DNA from: Lentisphaerota bacterium
GTDB taxonomy: Bacteria; Verrucomicrobiota; Lentisphaeria; Victivallales; Victivallaceae
Direction: 5' to 3'
Length of the DNA stretch: 54,023 nt
Assembly (NCBI GenBank): GCA_015061495.1
Contig: SUWL01000010.1
Span: 1-54,023, forward strand
In this document: piece by piece, positions 1 to 7,180 of the stretch
Numbering within the stretch: the stretch's first letter is position 1
Layout of the letters: each line of letters opens with the position of its first letter
Program-made: the position numbers and the translations under genes
Notes under the pieces: model-generated
What the model was told of the DNA's origin: nothing
Databases searched by the model: none
Seen by the model: only the letters and a program-made list of their open reading frames with translations

Positions 1-79
1 CGTTCTCGAGCTTATCTAATATAGCACAAAGTTTGAATTCTACGCAATACTGACGTTGTTTCTTTTGTGTTTTTTCCAT
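1..79 (-). CDS. Start of a probable transposase OrfA (partial, runs off left edge)
   Basis: Read on the minus strand from ATG at 79, the frame gives 26 residues without a stop: MEKTQKKQRQYCVEFK, then LCAILDKLEN. A basic start followed by Y-x-x-E-F-K and A-I-L is the usual opening of IS3-type OrfA proteins, which carry an N-terminal helix-turn-helix for DNA-end binding. A GAGGTG ribosome site lies 9 bases upstream. The rest of the gene, including any frameshift signal and the DDE domain of OrfB, is outside the window. It could instead be a remnant. Confidence 0.45.
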   Translation of the reverse strand, partial: MEKTQKKQRQYCVEFKLCAILDKLEN

Positions 80-122
80 AAAAAAGTACACCTCAAAAGT
101 TGTGTCCAACTTTTGGGGTGCA
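1..122 (-). mobile_element. Partial IS3-family-like insertion sequence, left end
   Basis: The minus strand from 122 leftward begins with TG and reads TGCACCCCAAAAGTTGGACA, which resembles the terminal sequence of IS150-subgroup IS3 elements as I know them. It is followed by a GAGGTG ribosome site and an open frame starting at 79 that stays open to the window edge. The element would have inserted about 35 bp beyond the tsf terminator. Only the first ~120 bp are in the window, so neither the family nor intactness can be confirmed. Confidence 0.5.
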
Positions 123-123
123 C
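86..123. repeat. 17-bp imperfect inverted repeat (IS end / hairpin)
   Basis: Positions 86-102 and 107-123 pair over 17 bases with two G-T wobbles around a 4-base loop. On the minus strand the hairpin is followed by a six-T run (80-85), so it could also end transcription coming from tsf. It coincides with the proposed IS terminus, where such subterminal repeats protect against read-through into the transposase. Confidence 0.55.
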
Positions 124-156
124 TTCATGTCTCGTGACAGCCTCTTTGATTTACTT

Positions 157-181
157 TGAAAAAACTCTGGGGATCAGAGTT
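157..181 (-). terminator. Rho-independent terminator of rpsB-tsf
   Basis: On the minus strand, AACTCTG (181-175) pairs perfectly with CAGAGTT (169-163) and the right arm runs into a TTTTTTC tail. The left arm overlaps the tsf stop codon, so the terminator is embedded at the very end of the gene. Confidence 0.6.
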
Positions 182-989
182 CTTCGCCGATCGCCCAGCG
201 GACAAAGCGTTTGACTTTGGCGTTCGGTTTCAATTTTTTCAAGCTGGATTTGTCATCCTTGACCCAAGGCTGATCTTCCAGGCAGATTTCGCTGAAGAAA
301 CGATTAATTTTACCGGCAAGGATTTTGTCCAGCATTTCAGCAGGTTTATTCGCCAGTTTCGGATCAGCTGCAGCAGCGATCTCTTTTTCTTTCTGAATAA
401 CTTCAGCCGGAACATCAGCGCTGCTGATGTAGCGGGGACTGAATGCAGCGATGTGCAGGCACAGATCATTGAGGAAAGCGGGATCGCTCTCGCCTTCGAC
501 TTCGACCAGCACGCTGACACGACCATCCATGTGGTGATAGGAGGCAAAGCAGGAGCCGTTGGAAGCAACCCACTTCTCTGCACGGCGCAGAGACATGTTT
601 TCACCGATGGTGGCAATGTGGCTGGTGATGATCGCAGCTTCCTGTTCGTTGACAGCCGCGGCGACATCGCCATTGCCGTCGATTTTCATAGCTCCATCGA
701 GCATGGCATCGACCAAAGCACCGAATTTCGGAGTTTTGGCAGCGAAGTCAGTTTCGCAGAGCATTTCAACGATAGCAGCTTCATTGCCGTTGATTTTAGT
801 CCAGACTTTGCCCTGTTCGGTGGCACGGCCGGATTTTTTCTCGGCTTTGGCAACACCGGATTTACGCAGATTCTCGATCGCCAGCTCCATGTCACCGTCA
901 GCGGCGACCAGAGCTTTTTTGCAATCCATCATACCGGCACCGGTTTTTTCCCGGAGCTCGGAAACCATTTTTGCAGAAATTGCAGCCAT
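174..989 (-). CDS. tsf: Elongation factor Ts
   Basis: EF-Ts is the cytosolic nucleotide exchange factor that regenerates EF-Tu-GTP during translation. The 271-residue product has the family N-terminus (ISAKMVSELREKTGAGMMDC, the UBA-like domain) and the TDF core motif (CETDFAAK, about residue 80). Its length is close to the E. coli protein (283). I chose ATG at 989 because an AGGTG ribosome site (1000-996) lies correctly before it. An in-frame GTG at 998 overlaps that site and is less likely. The gene follows rpsB by about 30 bases, the classic rpsB-tsf operon, and has a terminator overlapping its stop codon. Confidence 0.97.
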   Translation of the reverse strand: MAAISAKMVSELREKTGAGMMDCKKALVAADGDMELAIENLRKSGVAKAEKKSGRATEQGKVWTKINGNEAAIVEMLCETDFAAKTPKFGALVDAMLDGAMKIDGNGDVAAAVNEQEAAIITSHIATIGENMSLRRAEKWVASNGSCFASYHHMDGRVSVLVEVEGESDPAFLNDLCLHIAAFSPRYISSADVPAEVIQKEKEIAAAADPKLANKPAEMLDKILAGKINRFFSEICLEDQPWVKDDKSSLKKLKPNAKVKRFVRWAIGEEL

Positions 990-1021
990 TTTATTCACCT
1001 GATTTAATAAATTGATTACTC

Positions 1022-1903
1022 TTATTCAGCAGGAGCAGCTTCGGGAGCGGCTTCAGCTTTTTTGGCAGTACGTTTACGGGCCGGTTTGTCAGCGGCATCG
1101 CTTTTGGCAGCACGTTTACGCGGAGCTTTCGGAGCGGCAGCTTCGGCTTCGTCGGCGTTTTCCTGGGCGATCTTTTTGGCGGCTTCGGCGGCATCACGTT
1201 CTTCGGTGACACGTTTCAGATGGATCTCTTTGGCGATTTTGATCGCTTCACCGAAAAGATCAGTGATGATCTGAACAGATTTCACCGCATCATCGTTGGT
1301 GGCAACCGGATAATCGACCATGGACGGGTCGCCGTTGGTATCGACCAGAGCAACGATCGGAATATTCAGTTTGTTGGCTTCACGAACGGCATTGATCTCG
1401 TTGCAAACGTCGATAACGATCAGCGCAGCGGGAAGTTTTTTCATGCTGGCAATACCATCCAGATCCCGATGCAGTTTCTCGACCCGGCGGGTAAGAGCGG
1501 AAATCTCTTTTTTCTTCATGCCATTGACAGCATCGCTGGCGAGAATACCATCGATTTCTTTCATCTTGTCAATGCTTTTGCGGATGGTCTGATTGTTGGT
1601 AAGAGTACCACCGAGCCAACGCTCGGAGATGCTGAACATACCGGTTTTTTCGGCGAGATCGACCACCAGCTCACGCACCTGACGTTTGGTACCGACAAAA
1701 AGCACATCGCCGCCATCGCTGACGACTTTCTGCAGGAAGTTGCAGGCATCGGCGATTTGACGCATGGTTTTGGTCAGGTCAATGATGCTGATACCGTTTT
1801 TGGCACCATAGACATATTTTTTCATTTTGGGGTTCCAACGACGGGTCTGGTGTCCGAAATGACAACCTGCTTCCAAGAGATCGTTGATCGTAACTTTGGC
1901 CAT
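1022..1903 (-). CDS. rpsB: 30S ribosomal protein S2
   Basis: S2 is a structural protein of the small ribosomal subunit that helps recruit S1. The N-terminus (VTINDLLEAGCHFGHQTRRW) and the FVGTKRQ and SERWLGGTLTNN motifs are diagnostic. At 293 residues it is about 50 longer than E. coli S2 because of a C-terminal low-complexity tail rich in Ala, Lys, Glu and Arg (from about residue 235), probably a flexible basic extension. A GGAAG ribosome site precedes ATG 1903. It is transcribed from its own promoter (2033-2061) with a roughly 120-base leader, long enough for autoregulation by S2, though I recognise no specific leader fold. Confidence 0.98.
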   Translation of the reverse strand: MAKVTINDLLEAGCHFGHQTRRWNPKMKKYVYGAKNGISIIDLTKTMRQIADACNFLQKVVSDGGDVLFVGTKRQVRELVVDLAEKTGMFSISERWLGGTLTNNQTIRKSIDKMKEIDGILASDAVNGMKKKEISALTRRVEKLHRDLDGIASMKKLPAALIVIDVCNEINAVREANKLNIPIVALVDTNGDPSMVDYPVATNDDAVKSVQIITDLFGEAIKIAKEIHLKRVTEERDAAEAAKKIAQENADEAEAAAPKAPRKRAAKSDAADKPARKRTAKKAEAAPEAAPAE

Positions 1904-2032
1904 TTTGCATCTTCCTTTCTTTTTGCGGTGCTTTTCAACGCCTCATTTTGCGTTTACGGCAAGCCACCTTTGGGTTGAATTATCTCCGACTGCTCCGGCC
2001 AGATTTGGATCAGTCAGAATACTTATTTTGTT

Positions 2033-2061
2033 AATATAGCACAAAGAACTGCTTTTTTCAA
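2033..2061 (-). promoter_or_regulatory. Promoter of rpsB-tsf with ~120-nt leader
   Basis: On the minus strand, -35 TTGAAA (2061-2056), a 17-bp spacer and -10 TATATT (2038-2033) lie just beyond the argH stop codon. Transcription should start near 2026, leaving a long 5' leader (2026-1904) before rpsB. Confidence 0.65.
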
Positions 2062-2063
2062 GT

Positions 2064-3434
2064 TCAAAAGAGTTCTTTTTTCCAGAATTCCACCTGATTT
2101 GCCACCGGCTCGAAACCGGTACCGCCGGCAAGCCGCCGCTTGGCGACACTTTCCCGGGGGTCAAAAAGGGTGAGAAATTCGGCAGTTGCTTCCGGAATGG
2201 TCTCCTGCATTTCTGCCAACGTTGCCTGATCCAGCGCCATATTTCGGTCTTTACAATATTTCACAAATGCCCCGACCCGGTGGTGAGCATCCCGGAAAGG
2301 CACCCCCAATTCGACGAGTTTCTCGGCAATATCAGTAGCCATGAGCGCCGGATCAGCGGCGGCAGCAGCCATATTCTCTCTTTTGACCCGCATATCCCGG
2401 ATCATAGGCGGGTATACCGCCAGCATCAATTCAGCGGTATCCAGTGCATCAAACACCGCGACTTTATCTTCCTGCATATCCCGGTTATAGGTCATCGGCA
2501 AGCCCTTGCACAAGGTCAGCATTGCCGTAAGTGCGCCGTAAACGCGGGCAGTTTTTCCCCTGGTAAGTTCACAAACATCCGGATTTTTCTTTTGCGGCAT
2601 CAAACTGGAACCGGTACAGAAAGCATCACTCAATTCGATGAAGTCAAACTCCTGACTGCTCCACAAAATAAGATCTTCAGAAAGCCGGGAAAAGTGCATC
2701 GCCATCGTCGCCAGAGCAGCGGTAAATTCAATAGCGAAATCCCGGTCCGCCACAGCATCCATACTGTTGCGGGTGATCCGGTCAAATCCCAGTTCCCGGC
2801 AGACGAATTCCCGATCCAGCGGCAGCGTGGAACCGGCAAGCGCCCCGGATCCCAGCGGCATAACATTGATCCGCTTGCGGCAGTCAAGCAGTCTCCCGGC
2901 ATCCCGGTCAAACATTTCCACATACGCGAGCAGATGATGCGCAAGCAGAACCACCTGGGCATGCTGCAAATGGGTAAATCCGGGAATTATGGTCTCTTTT
3001 TCAGCATCGGCCTTTGCCACTAATTCCCGCTGAAATCCACGGATCTTGGCAACCAGCCGGTCAACAGCATCACGCAGATAGAGCCGGAAATCCAACGCCA
3101 CCTGATCGTTGCGACTTCTGCCGGAATGGACCCGGGCCCCCTCTGCCCCCAAGACATCGATAAGAGCGCTTTCCACATGCATGTGGATATCTTCTTTGGC
3201 AATATCGTAAGCGAAATCACCTTTTTCGATACGTTCACACACCCTGTCCAGTTCCGCCCGGATGGCATCAGCAGATGCCTGCGGGATGATCCCCTGCTTT
3301 GCCAGCATCGCCACGTGAGCCTTGCTGCCGGCAATATCATGCTTGTAGAGTCTCTGATCAAAACTGATGGATTCGGAATAACGCTTCACATCATCCTGCG
3401 TTTCTTCTCCGAAACGACCTCCCCAAAGAGCCAT
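2064..3434 (-). CDS. argH: Argininosuccinate lyase
   Basis: ArgH catalyses the last step of arginine synthesis, splitting argininosuccinate into arginine and fumarate in the cytosol. The 456-residue protein has the usual length, the N-terminal LWGGRF motif, the HTH/RSRNDQV segment (HSGRSRNDQVALDFRLY region) and the superfamily signature GSSLMPQKKNPD (about residue 280). It lies 21 bases after the fabZ-like gene, so arginine synthesis is co-transcribed with lipid A and fatty acid genes here. It ends with RLAGGTGFEP, the family C-terminal 'GG' motif followed by a short tail. Confidence 0.97.
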   Translation of the reverse strand: MALWGGRFGEETQDDVKRYSESISFDQRLYKHDIAGSKAHVAMLAKQGIIPQASADAIRAELDRVCERIEKGDFAYDIAKEDIHMHVESALIDVLGAEGARVHSGRSRNDQVALDFRLYLRDAVDRLVAKIRGFQRELVAKADAEKETIIPGFTHLQHAQVVLLAHHLLAYVEMFDRDAGRLLDCRKRINVMPLGSGALAGSTLPLDREFVCRELGFDRITRNSMDAVADRDFAIEFTAALATMAMHFSRLSEDLILWSSQEFDFIELSDAFCTGSSLMPQKKNPDVCELTRGKTARVYGALTAMLTLCKGLPMTYNRDMQEDKVAVFDALDTAELMLAVYPPMIRDMRVKRENMAAAAADPALMATDIAEKLVELGVPFRDAHHRVGAFVKYCKDRNMALDQATLAEMQETIPEATAEFLTLFDPRESVAKRRLAGGTGFEPVANQVEFWKKELF

Positions 3435-3455
3435 GTCGCACCTCCGTTTATCTGA

Positions 3456-4355
3456 TTACGCTTCAACAATGGCAAACATCAATGCCATTTCGGCGACGAC
3501 TTCCCCGTCGACCCGGATCACACCGGCACCTTTTCCGAAACGGGATTTGCTCTCCGGCATATCCAGATCGATCACCATCTGCTCGCCGGGCAGGATCTGC
3601 CGATGAAAAACAGCGTTATTGATCGCCATGAAAAATCCGAGTTTACCGGCATTTTCCGGACGGGCAAGCACGCTGGTACAACCGCTTTGAGCAGCGATTT
3701 CACACAACAACACATCAGGAACAGCGTTGAAACCAGCCTCGATAAATGGCTCATTACCGGAAATATTTTTAACAGCGACCACCCGGCTGCCTTCAACTTT
3801 GGAGACATAATCGACCAGCAGGAATGGGAACCGGTGCGGGATCAACTGCATGACCTTATCGGTATCCATGGCGATTTCGCTGTTGCGGGGACATTCACAA
3901 TCCAAAGAGGGAATGTCTTTGATACCGCCGACGGCTTCTTCGCACTTGCAAATGGTAAGAACGGCTTCGCAGCAGACTCCTGAATTGCTTTTAGTGGCCG
4001 CCTTGATCACCCACACACCGGATTCTTCTGAAACGACTTCCGCCTCTACAACTATCCGGTCACCGGGGACGATCGGGTTGCGGAATTTTACCTTTTCCAA
4101 CTTGCTGATCCGTTTTTCACTGGCTTTACCGGGCAGAAAACAGCAGCACAACTGCCGCATGGCTTCCACCTGCAATACACCGGGGACGATCGGATGAACC
4201 GGAAAATGTCCGGTAAAAAACTGTTCATTGGCGGTAAAATTCTTAAACCCGGCAAAATGGGTTTCATCATTTTTGCGGGCGCAATCCAACAGTTTCCACG
4301 GAGATTTCAAACCAAGTTTGGCAGCGATCTCATTGACTTGCAGAATTTCTGACAT
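3456..4355 (-). CDS. fabZ: Tandem (double) hot-dog FabZ-type 3-hydroxyacyl-ACP dehydratase
   Basis: FabZ dehydrates 3-hydroxyacyl-ACP in fatty acid elongation; lpxC neighbours are common because both draw on hydroxyacyl-ACP. The 299-residue protein is twice the usual length (~150). Domain 1 (about 1-145) keeps the catalytic signature GHFPVHPIVPGVLQVEA with His50 and Glu64. Domain 2 (about 160-299) opens with the LIPHRFPFLLVD element but its signature is degraded (FIEAGFNAVPDVLLCEIAAQ): Gly208 replaces the His and three residues are missing, while Glu219 is kept. In FabZ dimers each site takes His from one subunit and Glu from the other, so this pseudo-dimer should have one working site (His50 plus Glu219). 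The two halves appear diverged, not recently duplicated. The gene lies 32 bases after lpxC. Confidence 0.88.
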   Translation of the reverse strand: MSEILQVNEIAAKLGLKSPWKLLDCARKNDETHFAGFKNFTANEQFFTGHFPVHPIVPGVLQVEAMRQLCCCFLPGKASEKRISKLEKVKFRNPIVPGDRIVVEAEVVSEESGVWVIKAATKSNSGVCCEAVLTICKCEEAVGGIKDIPSLDCECPRNSEIAMDTDKVMQLIPHRFPFLLVDYVSKVEGSRVVAVKNISGNEPFIEAGFNAVPDVLLCEIAAQSGCTSVLARPENAGKLGFFMAINNAVFHRQILPGEQMVIDLDMPESKSRFGKGAGVIRVDGEVVAEMALMFAIVEA

Positions 4356-4387
4356 ACGTTTTACTCCTTTAATATTTTACACAACAC

Positions 4388-5239
4388 TTACTGATTGTTT
4401 TTCTCATTTATCATTGCCAGCAGTTTACCGGCAAGTTCAACATTTTTCGGATGCCCCGGACAAACCGCAATAAGTTTTCCGGTAATACGGCATCCGGCAA
4501 GATAAATATCGCCGATGGCATCCATGATCTTGTGCCGGACGATCTCATTGTCGAAACGCAATTTATCCTTGCAAATGATCGCACCGTCATGGATGATCGC
4601 TGCCGCATCCAGACTGCCGCCTTTGCACAATCCGACCGAAAGCAGCATCCGCAGGTCACTGTAATCAACAAAAGTTCTTCCCGGAGCGATTTCTCTGGCA
4701 TAACTCTCCTGTTCCAGCTCATATTGATAAAATTGGGGATCGAATGGACAATTTTTGAAACTGGTCACACAACTGACGGACAGTTTTTCCGGGTCCGGAA
4801 GCAGAACCACCTGGGTTTTCCCTCCGCAAACAGCAACCGGAACGTCCGGTGTAAAAGTCCGGGCAGGTTTGTTTTGCACAGCGACACCGGCTTCCATGAT
4901 CAATTCGTAGTAAGGAAGGCTGCTGCCGTCCGCAATGGGAGGTTCCATACCGTTCATTTCCACTATGCAGTTATCTATTTTGCAGGCATGCAGCGCAGAC
5001 ATGATGTGTTCAACAGTGTACACGATCCCCGTCCCCTGGGCGATCGTCGTACCGCGCTGGACATCCACCACGTTGGAAGCCAGAGCCCGGACTTCCGGTT
5101 TTCCCGGCAGATCGACCCGGCGGAAAATGATCCCGCTGTCTTCAGCGGCCGGATGCAGTCTGACAGTTGCCCGGGCCCCTGTATGCAGGGCGATTCCGGA
5201 AAAAACAGCACTTCCGGCGACAGTTTGTTGCATTTCCAT
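4388..5239 (-). CDS. lpxC: UDP-3-O-acyl-N-acetylglucosamine deacetylase
   Basis: LpxC is the zinc enzyme for the committed step of lipid A synthesis; its presence shows a lipopolysaccharide outer membrane. Family motifs are present: GIALHTG near the N-terminus, VEHIMSALHA (zinc His), PIADGSS, and NEIVRHKIMDAIGDI (second zinc His, zinc Asp). I chose the ATG at 5239 (start MEMQQTVAGS) because GGAG (5252-5249) sits 9 bases before it. An ATG at 5254 would place this ribosome site inside the gene. The 283-residue length is typical of unfused LpxC (about 300). It leads the minus-strand lpxC-fabZ-argH operon and is divergent from miaA. Confidence 0.97.
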   Translation of the reverse strand: MEMQQTVAGSAVFSGIALHTGARATVRLHPAAEDSGIIFRRVDLPGKPEVRALASNVVDVQRGTTIAQGTGIVYTVEHIMSALHACKIDNCIVEMNGMEPPIADGSSLPYYELIMEAGVAVQNKPARTFTPDVPVAVCGGKTQVVLLPDPEKLSVSCVTSFKNCPFDPQFYQYELEQESYAREIAPGRTFVDYSDLRMLLSVGLCKGGSLDAAAIIHDGAIICKDKLRFDNEIVRHKIMDAIGDIYLAGCRITGKLIAVCPGHPKNVELAGKLLAMINEKNNQ

Positions 5240-5260
5240 TAAAAAAAACTCCATTTTGAT

Positions 5261-5316
5261 TTGACAAAAACAATTTCATGTTTCATAATATAATACAGAC
5301 AACTGTCGCAATTCAA
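5261..5316. promoter_or_regulatory. Overlapping divergent promoters of lpxC and miaA
   Basis: For miaA (plus): TTGACA at 5261-5266, a 17-bp spacer, CATAAT at 5284-5289 (a TATAAT follows at 5289-5294). For lpxC (minus): TTGAAT at 5316-5311, an 18-bp spacer, TATATT at 5292-5287. The two -10 boxes overlap in the same AT-rich stretch, so polymerase cannot occupy both at once. Confidence 0.6.
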
Positions 5317-5334
5317 ATCAGGAGTGCAAAAATA

Positions 5335-6207
5335 ATGCAGGTTTTTGAAAATAATGTCAAAATTGTGGTAATTTCCGGCCCGACAGCCACCGGAAAAACT
5401 GCCCTTGCGGTAAAAATGGCAGAAAAATTCAACGGCGAAATCATCAGTGCTGATTCCAGACAGGTGTATCGCGGCATGGATATCGGTTCCGGCAAAGATA
5501 TCGAAGAATACGGAAATATACCATATCATCTGATCGACATCGCCGATCCGGCTTCGGAAACCTATAATCTCGGGCGCTTCTGCCGGGATGCCTGGGCGGC
5601 GATCGAAGATATCCACCGCCGCGGCAAACTACCGTTGATTTGCGGCGGAACGGCTCTTTACATAACGGCGATCCTTGACGGTTACCGGCTGCCGGGCGGA
5701 GCATTGCCGCCGCGCAGTTACGATACTCCGCGCATCCGGCAGAATCCGGATGCTCCTGCATCATTTACGCCTCCTTTTGACATCACACCGCTTATTATCG
5801 GGGTACTCTATCCCCGTAAAGAAGTCCGCTCCAGGATCGAACAACGCCTGGAGGCCCGTTTCGCCGCCGGTATGATCGATGAAGTAAAAAAACTGCACAC
5901 TGAACAACTGGTCAGCTTTGATAAACTCGAATCATTCGGCTTGGAATACCGGGAAATTTCCCTATTCCTGCAAGGAAAATATTCCGAATCTGAAATGAAA
6001 ACCTCCCTGCTCAATAAAATCCGGCAATTTGCCAAACGGCAGGATATATTTTTCCGGAAAATGGAACGTGAAGGTCATCAAATACACTGGCTCAATGCCG
6101 GTAAAGATCCCGATCCGGAACAACTTATCCATGCGTTTCTGAATAATGAAACAATCGCAGAACCGTCCTTCCGGCTCTGCGACCATCACAATCCGCCATC
6201 ATATTAA
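5335..6207 (+). CDS. miaA: tRNA dimethylallyltransferase
   Basis: MiaA transfers dimethylallyl to N6 of A37 in tRNAs reading UNN codons. The product has the P-loop GPTATGKTALA (about residues 14-24), the SADSRQVYRGMDIGS motif and GGTALYI. The 290-residue length is a little short for the family (~310) and the insert around 120-160 is compact. An ATG at 5278 in frame would precede the promoter -10, so ATG 5335, with AGGAG ten bases upstream, is the start. The gene ends convergently with the next one, their stop codons overlapping by 4 bases. Confidence 0.95.
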   Translation: MQVFENNVKIVVISGPTATGKTALAVKMAEKFNGEIISADSRQVYRGMDIGSGKDIEEYGNIPYHLIDIADPASETYNLGRFCRDAWAAIEDIHRRGKLPLICGGTALYITAILDGYRLPGGALPPRSYDTPRIRQNPDAPASFTPPFDITPLIIGVLYPRKEVRSRIEQRLEARFAAGMIDEVKKLHTEQLVSFDKLESFGLEYREISLFLQGKYSESEMKTSLLNKIRQFAKRQDIFFRKMEREGHQIHWLNAGKDPDPEQLIHAFLNNETIAEPSFRLCDHHNPPSY

Positions 6208-6971
6208 AGAACCGGCGGCAAGAAATCCCTGGCTGGAATTTTCGGATTAAGTTTATAATAAATAACTTTACTCTCCTGAACAGCCCCGTTCTGCCGGATT
6301 TTTGTTTTCATGGGAATAAGCACTCCGTCACGCATTTCGTAATCAAAAATGCGGTTTTCATAGTCATACGCCGTATCGGCATTGACTCGTACTTTCATTT
6401 TAACCATACGCAACAAAAAGTCCCGGACCCCGATATAGAAATACATCGGTTCTTTCTGGAATTCTCCATAGCAAGTGACCCGATAAAATACCCCATCTTC
6501 ATTCGTACACTTGTGAAGTTCCACTTTAGGAAACACCGCCGAATACCCTCCTGAACCGGGACGCCCCAGACTGGAAAGCATCTCCACCCGCCGGATGCCT
6601 TCTTTGCTCAACGGGATCTCCCGGCGGTCTTTGCATTCGACCATCCAGGCACGCTTACCGTTGGTACAGATGACTGTAACCGGCTGATTATCTTCATAGG
6701 TGGTAATGGCAAATTTGCCGGGCTTCTCAAATTTAACCTCAACCATGGATATTTCGTCATCTTCCAGGAAGTGCTTTTCACAGATCTCCTGCCGCATGAT
6801 GTAACTCTTACTGGAAGCAAACAATCCCTTGGGATCAGTGGCTTCGTTCATTTTTTTCTCCAACTCCTGCAAGGTAATATCCGATTGGATGAGAGTATCC
6901 GCACTGCCGGATACACATCCGGTCAGAATCAGCATCACAACAACTATCGTCAACATCCCAAAATTTTTCAT
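6204..6971 (-). CDS. Outer-membrane lipoprotein, LolA/LolB-like fold suspected
   Basis: The 255-residue product starts with a hydrophobic signal ending in the lipobox LTGC, with Cys at about residue 18, so it should be lipidated and exported. The mature part is beta-rich with alternating patterns (VEVKFEKPGKFAITTYE, FYIGVRDFLLRMVKMKV, YDYENRIFDYEM, KVIYYKLNPKIP). These resemble outer-membrane lipoprotein-sorting (LolA/LolB-like) or DUF4292-type proteins, but this assignment is by general pattern only. A strong AAAGGAGGT ribosome site precedes ATG 6971. It is divergent from topA and may be driven by a TATATT-containing region near 7010-7040. Function unknown. Confidence 0.75.
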   Translation of the reverse strand: MKNFGMLTIVVVMLILTGCVSGSADTLIQSDITLQELEKKMNEATDPKGLFASSKSYIMRQEICEKHFLEDDEISMVEVKFEKPGKFAITTYEDNQPVTVICTNGKRAWMVECKDRREIPLSKEGIRRVEMLSSLGRPGSGGYSAVFPKVELHKCTNEDGVFYRVTCYGEFQKEPMYFYIGVRDFLLRMVKMKVRVNADTAYDYENRIFDYEMRDGVLIPMKTKIRQNGAVQESKVIYYKLNPKIPARDFLPPVL

Positions 6972-7085
6972 ACTCTACCTCCTTTGCGATCAAATCTCAT
7001 TCAAGTTCCGGAATATAATATACACCGGACACGATTAAAAACCAGCAGTTTTTTATTTTTCCTTAAAAATATTTTTATTCTGCAC

Positions 7086-7113
7086 TTGACAAAAGCGGCT
7101 TTCACGTGATAAT
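7086..7113 (+). promoter_or_regulatory. Promoter of topA
   Basis: TTGACA at 7086-7091, a 16-bp spacer and GATAAT at 7108-7113; transcription should start near 7120, 60 bases before topA. Confidence 0.65.
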
Positions 7114-7180
7114 TTAATTTTGTGTACGAATATGCGCGCACGCGGGAAGCGTGTGCAAAAAAGTTAAGGAAGCAGTTTTT

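Noticed and set aside
1-45. Promoter-like TTGCGT with TATATT on the minus strand at the left edge
   Set aside because: It falls inside the open frame of the proposed transposase start, and the -35 is poor with 18-bp spacing; more likely coding sequence.
156-1007. Long plus-strand open frame opposite tsf
   Set aside because: It is antisense to a clear EF-Ts gene, has no ribosome site and no recognisable protein features; the open frame comes from codon bias of the real gene.
3456-5239. LpxC-FabZ fusion, as known in Bacteroidetes
   Set aside because: A stop codon, a 32-base gap and a separate start separate the two genes here; they are neighbours, not a fusion.
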